In this document: positions 34,101-46,646 of the stretch, one piece after another | How positions within the stretch are numbered: position 1 is the stretch's first letter | How the letters are laid out: each line of letters begins with the position of its first letter | Source of the DNA: Camellia lanceoleosa | Lineage: Eukaryota; Streptophyta; Magnoliopsida; Ericales; Theaceae | Length of the DNA: 64,000 bases | Assembly: GCA_025200525.1 (NCBI GenBank) | Contig: CM045758.1 | Span: 4,770,580-4,834,579 of the forward strand | Direction of reading: 5' to 3' | Notes under the pieces: generated by a model | What the model was told of the DNA's origin: nothing | The model's database searches: none | Seen by the model: only the letters and a program-made list of their open reading frames with translations | Position numbers and translations under genes: made by a program

Positions 34101-34815
34101 CTTCAAAAATGGTAGACCAGGTGGTTCTTTAAGCTCAAAACCACCCAAGAAGTCCAAGAATAGCCCTCTAGTGCCTCAGCTTCAAGAGAAGGTGTGATGG
34201 TGGGTGTTTGTGCACAAAAGTGAGGCAAAACACACACAAAACACAAAAGATAGGAAGGTATAGATATAGGATAGATACAAATCCTAACCCTAAAACCAGA
34301 GCCCTCCTGAAAATGTTGTCTCACCCTAAAAGAGGGAGAGGAGACCTCCTCTTATAGAGCTTCAATCTTGCAAGCTTACAAGACAAGCTAGCTAAGAGGG
34401 AGATCCCTCCATACACGTGTATGGAGGGGAGCCAAGTGCATGCCAGTTACATGAAAATATCTGCAAAAGCAGATGCACAGTAGTCGACTGGCCAAAAATG
34501 CAATTGACCAAAAAAAGATAGTCGGCCCGCCATCTATAGTGCCGGCCAAACATGATTCGGTGGCAACAAGACACAGCCGGTGGCCTCAAGTCATGGCCGG
34601 TGGAGTGTGGGGATGGCCCACAAGCCATTCCCTGCCCCTCCAAGGCAAAGCACAAGTGTTTGGTGCAAAGGCAAAGCACAAGTGTTTGGTATCCTGAGGC
34701 AAGGCGCGTATCCGAGACCTCCGGGAACTCAAGACGAACACAAACATGGATGATCACTGAGTGTTCAAGCGGTGACGTCCAAGTCTTGAGGACGGTTAAA
34801 AATGGGGTGTCTACA
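31165..34815 (-). mobile_element. Long gypsy-type LTR, copy L1
   Basis: Read on the minus strand, this 3.65-kb LTR starts TGTAGACACCCCATTTTT and ends GGAACCGTGACA-like (plus-strand TGTCACGGTTC at 31165). It shares both ends, a GGTGGCGACTCTGTATCTGG block and a CCATACACGTGTATGGAGG block with 46647-51861 in the opposite orientation. Minus-strand sequence before the LTR start (GTCAAAGATGGGCAAC) looks like a polypurine region, so this is a 3' LTR with some internal DNA at 34816-35170. A minus-strand TATA-like CTATAAGAGG lies near 34352. Open frames of up to 221 codons inside it have no retroelement domains. Confidence 0.75.
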
Positions 34816-35561
34816 GTTGCCCATCTTTGACAAAACTCGAAAGTCATAACAGTGACGAGAGTGATTGTCAAAGCCCAGAGACGACCCATTTTTGACAAGG
34901 CCGAAGACTTAGACAAAGCATGCAAGAAGACAAGATATGCGCCCGAAGGTAGGGGCAAAATGCAAGACAATGCACAAAGCCGAACATAACTTATGATCAT
35001 GCAAAGAAAGCTGTAACGAAGCATAACATGCGACAATTTTAAGCAAGCGTACACCAAACTACACTACAATGTAGAAAGGATGTAAGAGAATTATGCAATT
35101 CTCAAAACGTCTCACTCGGAGGATACAATACCTGTCAAATGCCTGGTTGCACCTCAAATGAACCGTACATACAATATCGTGCCTGAAAAAGAAAGCAACT
35201 TAACAGGTACAATATTGTTAGCAACATGTATAACATGCAAAATGAATGCAAAATGATATGCAATATATACAAAACTATGTATAATAATGCAAAAGGAAAT
35301 GCAATGCAATTGAAACAATGCAAACGACATGCAATGCAATTGAATCATGATCCAATTATGAGCGGTTCAAAACCACGCAAATGTCAAATAGATTGATGGA
35401 AGTAACAAGTCTGTCTACTAATATTTTGAGACGGAGCGAATAGATAATTCCAATTTGAAAAAAAGGACACGTGTCAGTGAATTGTGGGTCCCGGTTAGGT
35501 ATTAACGAACTTATCTATATCTATATCTATATCTATATCTATCTATCTATCTATATATATA
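34816..35561 (-). other. Internal remnant of L1 element plus microsatellite
   Basis: Sequence beyond the L1 LTR boundary belongs, at least up to about 35170, to the internal 3' region of the same retroelement on the minus strand; no coding domain was recognised. A (CTATAT)n/(CTAT)n microsatellite at about 35513-35561 abuts the Helitron start. Confidence 0.5.
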
Positions 35562-35681
35562 TCTATATTATATGAGGAAAATGGTGATTTTAGTGAGGAG
35601 CCTCGTGAGAATTGCAATATCTCATACTAATTTTCTTAATTTTAAACAATTACGAAAATTTCTATTGATTAGCTTTTATTT

Positions 35682-36594
35682 GATAATCCCAAATCGGAAA
35701 AAGAAGAAAATAAATGAATTATTTTACTCATATAAAGTGAATCTTATACTTCCATCCCATTTAATATTGTAGTGTTGTGCATGTTTCAATTTAATATAGT
35801 TTAAATTTTAAAAGTTTTAATTAATTAATTATGACTTAACTGATTAGGTTAAATCATTTTTTATTTGATTGATTTGTTAGTTTAACCGTGATTTTAGCAG
35901 TTTTATCAAAATATATTGATTAGATTTGTTTGATTTTAAATAAATTAAAGATTGATCTAATTAAATATTGAAAGACTAAGATTGCTTTATTAGAAATAAA
36001 TTTTTCGTCCAAATAATTGTTAACTTTTATTTTATAATCCCACATCAGAAAAAGAAAAAAAAGAAAAAAAAAGTGAGTTGTTTCACTTATATAAAATGAA
36101 TCTTAATAGTGTAGTATTGTGTATACTTCAATTCAAGATAATTTAAATTTTAAAATTATTTGACATTTAAAAGTTTTAATTAATTAATTTTTGTATAAAT
36201 TGGTTGGTCATTTGACCTAACCAATTAGGTTGAACCATTTTGGATTTTGATCGATTCGCTGGTTTAATCGCGATTTCTCGTACTGATTTTATTAATTTTA
36301 AACAATTAAAAAATTTTCCATTGACTAACTTCTATTTAACGATACAAAAATAAAATTTTAATTAGTTTATGATTTATTTTATAATCCCACATCGGGAGAA
36401 GAAGAAAAAACAAAGTTTGTTTCACTATCTATCTATATATTATATAAGAAAAAAGGGGGGTTTTTATAGAGAAGCCTTCTAGGAGTTTCAAATCCTTATT
36501 CTAAAATTATTGAATTTTCTTAATTTTAAACAATTAAGAAAATGCTCGTTGGCTACCTTCTATTTATCTTTTATTTTATAATCGTACATTGGAA

Positions 36595-36625
<31 letters not shown>

Positions 36626-38440
36626 TAAAATAAAAAGTGAATAATTTCACTTAAATAAAGTGAATCTTATGCTCCCATTTATATAAGCAAAAAGAGATTT
36701 TTAGTGAGAAACCCTATAATTAAAATATCATACTCATTTTTTTGATGTTCTTAATTTTAAACAATTAAGAAAATCTCCATTAGCTAGCCTCCATTTAATT
36801 TTTATTTTACAATCCCACATAGACGTTCTGATTTTAAAAATAATTTTGTATGATATTTTGAAACTCTCATAATATTGAATTTTAAAATAATTACAATCCC
36901 ATATCAAGAAAAGAAAGAAAAAGTGAGTTGTTTCACTTATATAAAGTGTTACAATCCCACATCGAGAAAAGAAAGAAAAGTGAGTTGTTTCACTTATATG
37001 AAATGAATCTTATGAAGGGGTTTTGAAGGAGAAGCCTGTTAGAAGCTCCAAACTCTTATTTTAAAATTATTGAATTTTTTTAATTTTAAACAATTAAGAA
37101 AATTCCCATTGGCTAGTTTCCATTTACCTTTTATATTACAATCCCAAATCAGGATAAAAAGGAAAAAAGTGAATTGTTTCATTTACGTAAAGTGAATCTT
37201 ATACTCCAATTTATATAAATTATTGAATTTTCTTAATTTTAAAAAATTAAGAAAATCCACAATGGTTAATTTCCATTTAACTTTTATTTTACAATCACAC
37301 ATCGGGAAAATAAGGAAAAAGTGAATTGTTTCACTTATATAAAGTGAATCTCATGCTTCCATTTATATAAGTAAAGAAGATTTTAATGAGAAGCTCTATA
37401 ACCAATACCATTTTTTTTTATTTTCTTATTTTAAACAAATTTTTTTTAGAAGCCCTATAAGTGAGTTGTTTCACTTATATAAAGTGTTACAATCTCACAT
37501 CGGGAAAAGAAAGAAAAAATGAGTTGTTTCACTTATATAAAGTGAATCTTATAAAGGGGTTTTGAGAGAGAAGCCTTCTAGAAACTCCAAACCGTTATTT
37601 TAAAATTATTGAATTTTCTTAATTTTAAACAATTTAAAAAATTCTCAATGCTTCATTTAATCTTATGCTTCAATTTATATAAATTATTGAATTTTCTTAA
37701 TTTTAAACAATTAAGAAAATCTCCATTGGTTAGCTTCTATTTAACTTTTATTTTACAATCCCACATCGGGAAAAGAAGGAAAAAATGAATTGTTTCACTT
37801 ATATAAAGTGAATTTTATGCTCCCATTTATATAAGTAAAAGAAGTTTTTTAGTGAGAAGCCCTATAATCAATATCAATTTTTTTTTCTTAATTTTAGACG
37901 ATTAAGAAAATCTCCATTGGTTAGTTTTCATTTAACTTTTATTTTACAATCCCACATAAATATTTTGATTTTAAAAATAATTTTGTATGAGATTTTTGAA
38001 AGTCTCATAATATTTAACTTTAAAATAATTACAATCCTATATCGAGAAAAAAAAAAAAAGAAAAAGTGAGTTGTTTCACTTATATAAAGTGAATCTTATA
38101 CTCTCATTTAACATTACAGTATTATGTATGTTTCAGTTCAAGATGGTTTAAATTTTAAAATATAATTTAAAGGTTTTAATTAATTAATTTTGTTGTAAAT
38201 TGATTGGTCTTTTGACTTAGCTAATTAAATTTGAATCGATTTGGTTTGGTGATTCACTGATTTAACCATGATTTTAGCTATTTTATCAAAATATATTGCT
38301 TAGATTTGTCTGATTTGAAATAAATTAAGATCGACCTTATTAAAAATTGAACGACTGAGATTACTTGATTAGAAATAAACTTCCCGTCTAAACAACTGTT
38401 AACTTTTATTTTACAATCCCACATCAGGAAAAGGAGGAAA
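35682..38440 (+). promoter_or_regulatory. Array of USE + TATA (U-snRNA-type) promoter-like modules
   Basis: The plant U-snRNA upstream sequence element RTCCCACATCG occurs repeatedly, about 31 bases before TATATAAAG. The best copy is at 37758-37768 with TATA at 37800-37807, which is a perfect ATCCCACATCG. Others start near 35684, 36036, 36381, 36893, 36950, 37139, 37292, 37489, 38028 and 38411, with 1-3 changes; further copies are at about 41061 and 55556. In plant snRNA genes a USE-TATA gap of about 34 bp selects RNA polymerase II and about 24 bp polymerase III. The spacing here is nearer the former. No snRNA body follows the modules. Promoter activity is inferred only. Confidence 0.55.
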
Positions 38441-38825
38441 AATGAGTTCTTTCACTATATAAACATTATGCTCCCATTTAATATTCTAGTGTTGTGCATG
38501 TTTCAGTTTAAGACAGTTTAAATTTGAAAATTAAAATAAAATATTTAATTTTTAATTAATTAATTTTTGTATAAGTTGGTTGGTCCTTTAACCTAGTTGA
38601 TAGGGTGAACCGTTTTGGTTTGACTGATTCGCTGGTTTACCTGCAATTTTACCAGTTTTGTCAAAATATATTGGTTAAATTTGTTTGATTCAAAATAAAT
38701 TAAAGATTGACCTAATTAAATATTAAACGGCTAAGATTGCTTGATTCCAAATAAACTTCCCGCCCAAACAATTGTTTACTTTTAAATGATTAAGAAAATC
38801 CACATTGGTTAGCTTTTATTTAACT

Positions 38826-41047
38826 TGTAGCGCCCTCAAAATAATACATATAAACCCAACATTTATGACATCCATAGACATAAGAGAATAAAGCATATTT
38901 CCATTTATCAGAGTATTTAGTACAAAAAGCATTACATGTTGACAAAAAAAGTAAATGCCCTATGGGCTTACAACTTTTCAAGCCAACACTTGGATTTAAC
39001 AAAAGAAGAGTTCTACTCTTTATACAAAATAAGCCATTGGCTTGATTTACATGTAATACAAAAAGATAATCACAAAATAAGCTTTCAGCTTCTAAACTTC
39101 CTAAGCTACAGTCTCGAAGGCGGCATATCTCCTGTACCTAAAAATGATGTCCCATATAGGGTGAGCCAAAGCCCAGTAGAGATACGCTAAACCAAATATG
39201 AGCAATAACTAAAACATTAACATTTGATAAATGTTTAACTCATATAAGCAAACGTACATCTCTTTCATAACCAATCCATATTCACAAATATATTTCAATC
39301 TCTTTCCATTTCATTATCCAAACCAATTCATAGATGTGGTTTTCTATTCATCCAGATAGTTTATACTGAGACTACAACTCATATTAACAATACTTCGATC
39401 ATGATCAATTAATATGAGACTACAACCCATATTATCAATATTTCAATACTTCAATTCATCTACGTTCATAAACGTAATTAGGATTTCGGGACTTTCACCC
39501 TCGACACTCCGGCCAACTTAGTTATCAATGGAGTCCATCCCCTATCTCCTCTCAAACCATGGAGTACATCCCCTATCTCCTCCCAAACAATATAGATATA
39601 CAATGTATTTAAACACTTATCATATACAATGATCAATCAATACACATATTCAATGTATTATTCCAACCGTCATATTCAATGACATATTCCAGGTGATTAG
39701 TTTCAGTTTTCCCTAATCAACATACAGTGTCTACAACAATCAAGACTATCCTCTACCGATAGCCCAAAGCAGTTATTTCTAAACAGATAATAAATTCATC
39801 AACAGAAAAATTATCAATAATTTCATAGGTGAGTGATTAACTAATCCATCTACACCATTCAATCTCATACTTTCCCAATTTCATGATTTTCATCTCTATT
39901 TCACATTTTCATGATTTCCCCAAATTAATTATACAAATTAATTAATCACATTAAATTAGGGCTTTTCCCCTTTTTCCCCACTTTAGCCCTAAGGCTCCAT
40001 TTCATCAATTCAACAACAATAATTCCATTTTCCAAGGTCTCACATACACATGGAGTTTAACAATCTAAAACCCCTTTTTTTTTATAACTTCAAATCAAAA
40101 CCCTAACTTCCCAAAATTTCTATAACTCATCATTTAATCAAAATGACTAAAATTTATGTCATAACTCATAAGATGGAGTAGTTTATCCCTACCTTAAAAG
40201 AAGAGACTCAAAGGAGATGAAGGTGAAAACCCAAGATGCTCCAAACACCAACTTTTTGGATCAAAGAGGAGCCCACGCCAAGCTCTACCTTTCTTACAAA
40301 GGGATTAGGGTAGAAGACTCCTAGAACTAGATGTATTTGTAGAGAAGATGTATGTAGAGAGAGAAGCGATGGGGCTAGGGTTTGAGTAAAGAAAATGATG
40401 AAAAAGTAAAGAAGAAGTTCTTTGCTATGATCGATATATTCGAACCTCGTTCGAAGCGAATGAGTGGTCGCCGACCGACCAGACACAAAGAAATCTCGCC
40501 GAGCGCAGAAAGCCTCGCCGAGCTAACAACACGGCTTCAAGTCTGCAGAACCGAAGCACGCCGGCGAAGAAAAGCTCGCTCGAGCGAAGAAATCCAAAAC
40601 ATAGTCCTCGCTCGCTCGAGCCAAGAAACACAACCTTCGGGTCAAAAGAGAAGCAAACGCACGCTCGAGCGCAAGACCTCTCGCTCGAGCGAAGAGACAC
40701 ACCAGACCAAGCTTGCTCGAGCGAAGAAAAGCTCGCTCGAGCCAAAGGCCGCGTTGAAAAAAAACGAAGACCCACAATACTCACTCGGCGTACAAACCTC
40801 GCTCGAGCGAAGAAACAAAAACACAAGGCTTGCTCAACCGACAAAGTCCTAGCTCGAGCGAAGAGACCAAAAACTGGACAGCAACCATTTGTTTCAAAAC
40901 ACACCCAACTGTTACAAACACCTTAACACATCATAAACTCAAATACAACGAATTAAAGGACGGAAATGCAACATACACAACATTACTCAACCGAGGAACC
41001 CAAGCCCGGAATACAATACATAAAGGGAAAAACCTGGGATCGCTATA
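38826..41047 (-). mobile_element. Gypsy-type solo LTR, family G
   Basis: This 2222-bp insert is flanked by a perfect 5-bp duplication TAACT (38821-38825 and 41048-41052) and splits a Helitron repeat unit. On the minus strand it starts TATAGCGATCCCAGG (TG mutated to TA) and ends GGGCGCTACA. It matches 29894-31144 in opposite orientation and 63662-64000 in the same orientation. About nine CGCTCGAGCGAAG-type motifs lie at 40568-40862, within U3. Long open frames on both strands here (40382-40852, 40425-40904) come from this GC-rich repeat and are not genes. Confidence 0.9.
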
Positions 41048-42372
41048 TAACTTTTATTTCATAATCACACATTGAGAAAAGAAGGAAAAAGTGAAGTGAA
41101 TTGTTTCACTTACATAAAGTGAATCTTATACTCTCATTTATATAAGCAAAATGAAATTTTTAGTAAGAAGCCTTATAATCAATATTTCATACTCATTTTT
41201 TTGATTTTCTTAATTTTAAACAATTAAGAAAATCTTGATTGGCTAGCTTTCATTTAACTTTTATTTTACAATCCCACATAGAGGTTTTGATTTTAAAAAT
41301 AATTTTGTATGGGATTTTAAAACTCTCATAATATCTCTCCTTAAAAGTTTTCTTTTATAAAATGTATAGATATATCGATAATCTCAATGTCACACTTACT
41401 GCTCCTTAATACAAAAATTATGAGATACTTATAATAATTTTAAATTTGTATTTAAAACTTATAAATTATGCGATAGATTATTATAATTTTTATTGTGTCG
41501 ATTTTAAATTTAAATTAATAGATTATTTTTCATATTTAGTGACAGTTTAAATTTTAATAAAATAAAATTTAAAAATTTTAATTAATTAATTTTTGTGTAA
41601 GCTGGTTGGTCTTTTGACCTAACTGATTAAGCTAAACCATTTTTCGTTTGAATGATTTGCTAGTTTAAACGTAATTTTAGCGGTTTTACATGTTATGATT
41701 ACTCATTAAGTTTTTAAAATTTCTTTAATTATTTCCTTTTCAAAAATCGATATGATAACTTTTTAAAATTTATATATTTTTATTCTAAAATAGTGAAGTA
41801 TTAGAATTACGTTATTTTTTTTTATAACAAAGCATAATTTTAATTATTAATTGTCAATACAACAATTTTAATCTATCTATACTATATATTATAGTAAATG
41901 AACATTTGAAAGAAATCCCTTAAACTTATATATAAAATTTTATTTACGTGAGAAAAAATATAAAAAAATTAAATATAATTATCATATTTTTAATTAATAA
42001 TATATTATGTTGTCCCGTGCATAGCACGAGTGATATGCTAGTATATTATATAAGGAAAATGGAGTTTCTAGTGAGAAGACTTGTGAGAGCTCCAAAGTCT
42101 CATTCCACAATTTTTAATATTTGTGATTTTAAATATATTTAAAAACAATTCTATTGGCTAACAAAGTAATTATAGATTAAAAATAAATAAAAAACCACCT
42201 AAAATTTTGAATTACAAGTTAATAAAATCTTGAATTACAGGTTCCTAAAATCTCTCATCCCAATATTTCTCCCTTCCTAAATCTTCTCTTATAACAAAAT
42301 AACTATACAATAAAAAAATATTATACATTAAAAAAAAAAAATCTCATTTCAAAAGAAAGTAATTATATATAT

Positions 42373-44519
42373 TGTAATGACTCTAATCTAATTAAATCGG
42401 ATTGGTGTAAATTAGTACTCATCACCTAAAACTTGTATGGTTGTCGGACTCTTGACATTGATGGGTTGGCAGGTAAACTCTAAATATTATAAATGCCTTA
42501 ACAAGGTATTTGGGCAAGATTAGATCAAAAGCCCTAAATTTGAGTTTTCGTTTTTGACCAACCTTCACTCTTTAGATCTTTTCTCCATCCATACTTTGAT
42601 TTTGAATGTGAGGCTAGAACCATTGGAAAGCTTGTTTTCGAGGCTTCGATTTGGACACAACAACAACCTAAAACAGAGTTCGAACAAAAGAGTTATACCT
42701 GTTTGAATTCTTAGTGCCTCTGTTGATTTTTTGTAGGGTCGACACCAGTCTGGAAAGGGTCGATCCTCTTATATTGCAGAATCTGTATATTAGTTGCTGG
42801 AAATTAGGGTCGACCGCCACCTGACTAAGGGTCGACCCCTCTTACTTGTGCTAGATTGTCTTTTCTACCTAAAGAGCCGACACCTCTGCCCGAAGGGTCG
42901 ACTCCTGCGTGTTATTTCCAGAATTTTTGGGTCCAAATGAGCCATACTTTGGGGGTTTTGGACTTATTCTTTGCAATGACCTTAGGGCTACTTTTTTACT
43001 ACTATAAATAGACCCAACACTCTTCTCTCGCATGATTTTCTCCTCCTCTTTCCTCTCAAACCGTGAGCCTCTCTCCTCTCTCTCTAAACCCAACTTTTTC
43101 CACTTAGATAGCTAGATCTACTTATCTAGAAGCATCTTCATGCCTAGGTCCCTTGAGGAAGGTTTAAGAGCACGTCAAGGGCTTTCTTTTGATCCAAGGA
43201 CTTCAAGATTTCATCAACTTTGGGTTTCTCCGAGTTTTCTTTTCATTTCTTTGAGGTAGGGATACTTTTATCCTAGTATTTCTTTATTTTGAAGAGATTT
43301 CATGATATTGTTGTGACTTATAAGCTAATTTGAGGATCTTGTTGGATTAAACCCATGTTTTACACAAATAAATCATTTTGCTTGAAATTTCTTAACTCTT
43401 TTGCTAAAAACATATATATAAATGTTGTTAAAACCTATATCTATGATGAATGAGAGAAACCCTCAAATTTGATAAAACCCTAACTTTTCAATTTGAATAG
43501 AAAACATTAAATTGAGTGGAATTTCCTTTGATTCATGGAATATTATGTACAATCAAGAGATGAAAGATGTGGATGTTGCTATGGTGAAGGAATTGTGACT
43601 TGAATATTATTATTCTTTGAATATTATGTGGTGTTTAATCTATTGTGATGATGGATGTTTGTTGATGGAATTAAAATGTGATGGAATTGTTAATTGTGCA
43701 TGAGTCCCGTAAAAGTCGGTTTTGGAAGTGTGGTGTTGTGTTGGTACCCATGAGGAATTTAAAAGGTGCCCAAATGCCTTATCTAGGCTTATCATTTGGA
43801 CGAATGTGGGAAAAATATTTTGGGTGTCCACACAGTCTGCCAGATAATAGCCGTGAAAGTGGAAAACGGATGATTTTCTTGGTACCCATTTCTGCCGCAT
43901 AATAACCGCAAATGTGAGAGATGATTTTTGAAACTAAAGCAACTTGTGTTGGACTCTTACATGGGACTCATGGTTTGTTTTCCATTGATGTGATTGTTTA
44001 ATTGTTATGTTGTAAAGGTGTGAAATGTAATGGTCCATGCTTAATCGTTATGTATTTACATAATTAATGAAGATTATATGTGTTCATAACTACTTATTAT
44101 GTTTTGTCTCAAGGGTGCCATAAATTTATTCAAATGATTAAATACTTGGTTAAATGTATTCCTACTGGGCATATAGCTCACCCTTATTCTATTTTTTCAG
44201 AAATAATGTTGTCCAACACCAGTGGTGACTTGAAGTAGGCGGTTTTGGGATTGATAGTTGAGAGTATTTTGCTCTAAAGACTTAGAGTTTTGTAATAGGG
44301 CTGTTAGACTTATTTTGTTATTGTCTTGTACACCCATGGGGTTCTTTTATTGTAATCGTCATCTTGTTTGTAGAACATGGAGTTGGGTACAAGATTTTAA
44401 GGACATGTAAATAGAGAAGTTATAAATTTTAATTCTTAGTTCAGTGAAAAATGATGGCTTTGAGGTGTGTTGTTATATTGGTTGTGATGGATTCATGTAT
44501 GAAATAACAGGTCGTTACA
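42373..44519 (+). repeat. Gypsy-type 5' LTR, family H
   Basis: This 2147-bp LTR starts TGTAATGACTC and ends GGTCGTTACA. It is followed by AATGGTATCAGAGC, a tRNA-Met primer-binding site (44522-44533). TATA box TATAAATA lies at 43003-43010. Six GGGTCGACC-like motifs occupy 42736-42906, upstream of it. No 3' LTR is present. Confidence 0.85.
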
Positions 44520-45066
44520 AATGGTATCAGAGCATTAGGTTCGAATACCTTAGGCTCGTGGGAAGTGACTTTCGTCACAATGGGATTTCTAGGCTAGGAT
44601 GGGATGTTTACGTGTCTTGTGTGCCTTATGTATATATGTGGTTATATGTGTATAGGGTTAACTTCTGAGATATAGCTTTTATCGGTTGCACTCATCGAGA
44701 TCCTTTTGGAAAGGCATCTGATCAATGCTTTTTCCACTTGGAGGTCCTTGATTGCCATGGGACTGGCTAGTATCTTAGGAGGGTAGCTTGTACGTGCTTT
44801 ATGTGATTGCATGATAATGTGGATGGTCTTATGTAAAAGTAGATATTTGTGTAAATGCTTGTTTGGATGGTGTATAGAGCATGAAAATCTTGAGCGAGGA
44901 ACCTTGGTGTGTCACATGGGTTAGGTGCTAGCATTGGTCGTGAGTTGGCATAGGTTGGCCCTAGTGGTGGTTGGCATGTCTTGAGAGGCAGTAATACTTT
45001 CAAATCCTTTGTGGCAGTGTAAGTGGTTATGACACGGTAAGGATTATGGTGGGTGAGCATTATACC
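44520..45066 (+). mobile_element. Internal leader of family H element, truncated
   Basis: About 550 bp follow the primer-binding site, corresponding to the 5' leader of a gypsy-type element. There is no gag or pol frame before Helitron B sequence resumes at a poly-A stretch, so the element has lost the rest of its body and its 3' LTR. Confidence 0.65.
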
Positions 45067-45366
45067 TTAAAAAAAAAAAAAAACAAAAATCTCATCTCAT
45101 CTTATAACAAAGTAATTATATATTTATAAAAAAAAAATTATAGATTAAAAAGAACGTAAAACCACAATTGCTAATTTTTATAATTTTAAAAATATTTAAA
45201 AATAGTACTATTGGCTAACAAAGTAACTATAGATTAAAAAAAAAAAAACTAAAATTGCTAATTTTTGTAATTTAAAAAATAATACTATTGGCTAACAAAG
45301 TAATTATAGATTTAAAAAAAATAATAATTGAATTACAAGTTCCAAAAATCTCTCCCATAATATTTT

Positions 45367-46646
45367 GGGGATTTTTTTTAAAGGTCCCTAGTATTAAGAT
45401 TTTATAGCATAAAGGATACCCAATATTTTCATAATATCTAAGATCTCTCAACATCGATCTAGAGAAAATTTGACTCAGAGAATTTCTCTGAACTCCAGAG
45501 AATAGAGAAATTCTAGGAATTTCTCTGGACTTCCCAGAGATTTTCTCTCCAGAGAAATTCTCTTTCTCTGCACTTCCCAGAGAATTTCTCTAGACCTCTC
45601 AGAGATTTTCTCTCCCCAAAGAATTTCTCTATATTTTTGACCAATTTTCTCTGGTTTGCTCATAATTTTCTCTGTGTTTTTTTATCAAACTAGAGAAAAT
45701 TGAACAACCATCATTTTCATTTTGACCAATTTTTTCTGAATTGTAAAACATTCAGACAACAACAACCAAGCGAAAATTGAACAAACACCATTTTTATTTT
45801 GAGCAATTTTCTCGGGACTGTAAGACATTCAAAATACCAAAAGTAATGGATATCATAACACAGCATTTAACTAGACCAATAAATTTCACCAACAATGGTA
45901 TGAAGTTCATGGCTTGCTTCTTAATGATGATCATATCGTAAATGTTACTCACAAAAAGCTTAAAACCCTCATAAAATCCAAAAAACTTGAATTCTTTGGG
46001 AAGTCTAGAAATTCTTTGGTTCAAACTAGAGAAAATTCAAAGTATTCAATTTTCTATGAATTTCTCTGGTTTGAACTCAAAGAAATTCCAATTTCTTTGG
46101 GTAATATTCTCTGGTTTAAACTTAAAGAAATTTGAGTTTTTTTTGGTTTGAATCAGAGAAATCTAAATTTTCTCTGGTTTTATGTCTACAATTCAATCTA
46201 CATTTCAAGAGATTAAAATGCAGAAAAGGGACTCTATAGATAGCTACATTGAAAAAAAAACTTCGATTTTCAAAATTAAAATAGAAGATAATATAGAGAG
46301 AATGGAAGAGAAATTCTTCCCAGACTCGCATACCAAAAGCTTTAGTCTCCTGTATTTGAGGTTCAAAACAAATGACAAATCAGACTCATGATTAGCTATA
46401 TATAAATCCCTAAAACCATTAGAATTAGGTGAGGACAGATATACCCTGGAAAATATGCAGATGAGTACAACAAAAATTTATTGAATTCATTCAGAGAAAA
46501 TAATAGAAATTTCCCCCAAAAATGTAGAAATTCTGAATCAATGTCAACAATATAGCATATTCAAACAATGAAATCGAAACGCAATGATGAGAATATAACA
46601 AAAAATTAATAGAAATTATACAACTTAAACGAAAAGTATTAGTATT
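45367..46646. repeat. Left terminal inverted repeat of the Mutator-like element
   Basis: This is the inverse of 52166-53298. It contains a run of TCCAGAGAAATTCTCT-type palindromic units at about 45475-45665 and an inverted degraded copy of the captured second exon at about 46310-46450. It ends abruptly where L2 starts. Confidence 0.85.

Larger units (their letters stand above)
35562..42042 (+). mobile_element. Helitron copy A with internal tandem promoter-like units
   Basis: It starts TCTATATTATATGAGG and ends at 42042 with a short hairpin (CCGTGCATAGCACGAG), then TGATATGCTAGT followed by A. TC start, hairpin and CTRGT end are Helitron hallmarks. No Rep/helicase is present, so it is non-autonomous. 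Most of its length is a degenerate tandem array (35575-38480 and 41048-41340) of units containing TTTTCTTAATTTTAAACAAT, CCATTGGCTAGC and an ATCCCACATCG...TATATAAAG module. A gypsy solo LTR (38826-41047) is inserted. The last 355 bp match the end of copy B. Confidence 0.8.

Noticed and set aside
34392..35057. 221-codon minus-strand open frame
   Set aside because: It lies across the L1 LTR start and adjoining internal DNA. It has no retroelement or host domain and the composition is repeat-like. It arises because this LTR is less AT-rich than its surroundings.
37758..37860. Possible complete U-snRNA gene after the USE/TATA module
   Set aside because: The sequence downstream is ordinary Helitron repeat and shows no snRNA body, Sm site or 3' box that I can recognise.
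40382..40904. Overlapping long open frames on both strands with Arg/Ser/Glu-rich repeats
   Set aside because: They are translations of the CGCTCGAGCGAAG motif array in the family G solo LTR. Both strands stay open because the motif is near-palindromic and stop-free.
35682..41110. Regularly spaced repeats considered as a CRISPR array
   Set aside because: Units are long (about 200-300 bp), diverged and without uniform spacers, in plant nuclear DNA. They are Helitron-internal tandem repeats.
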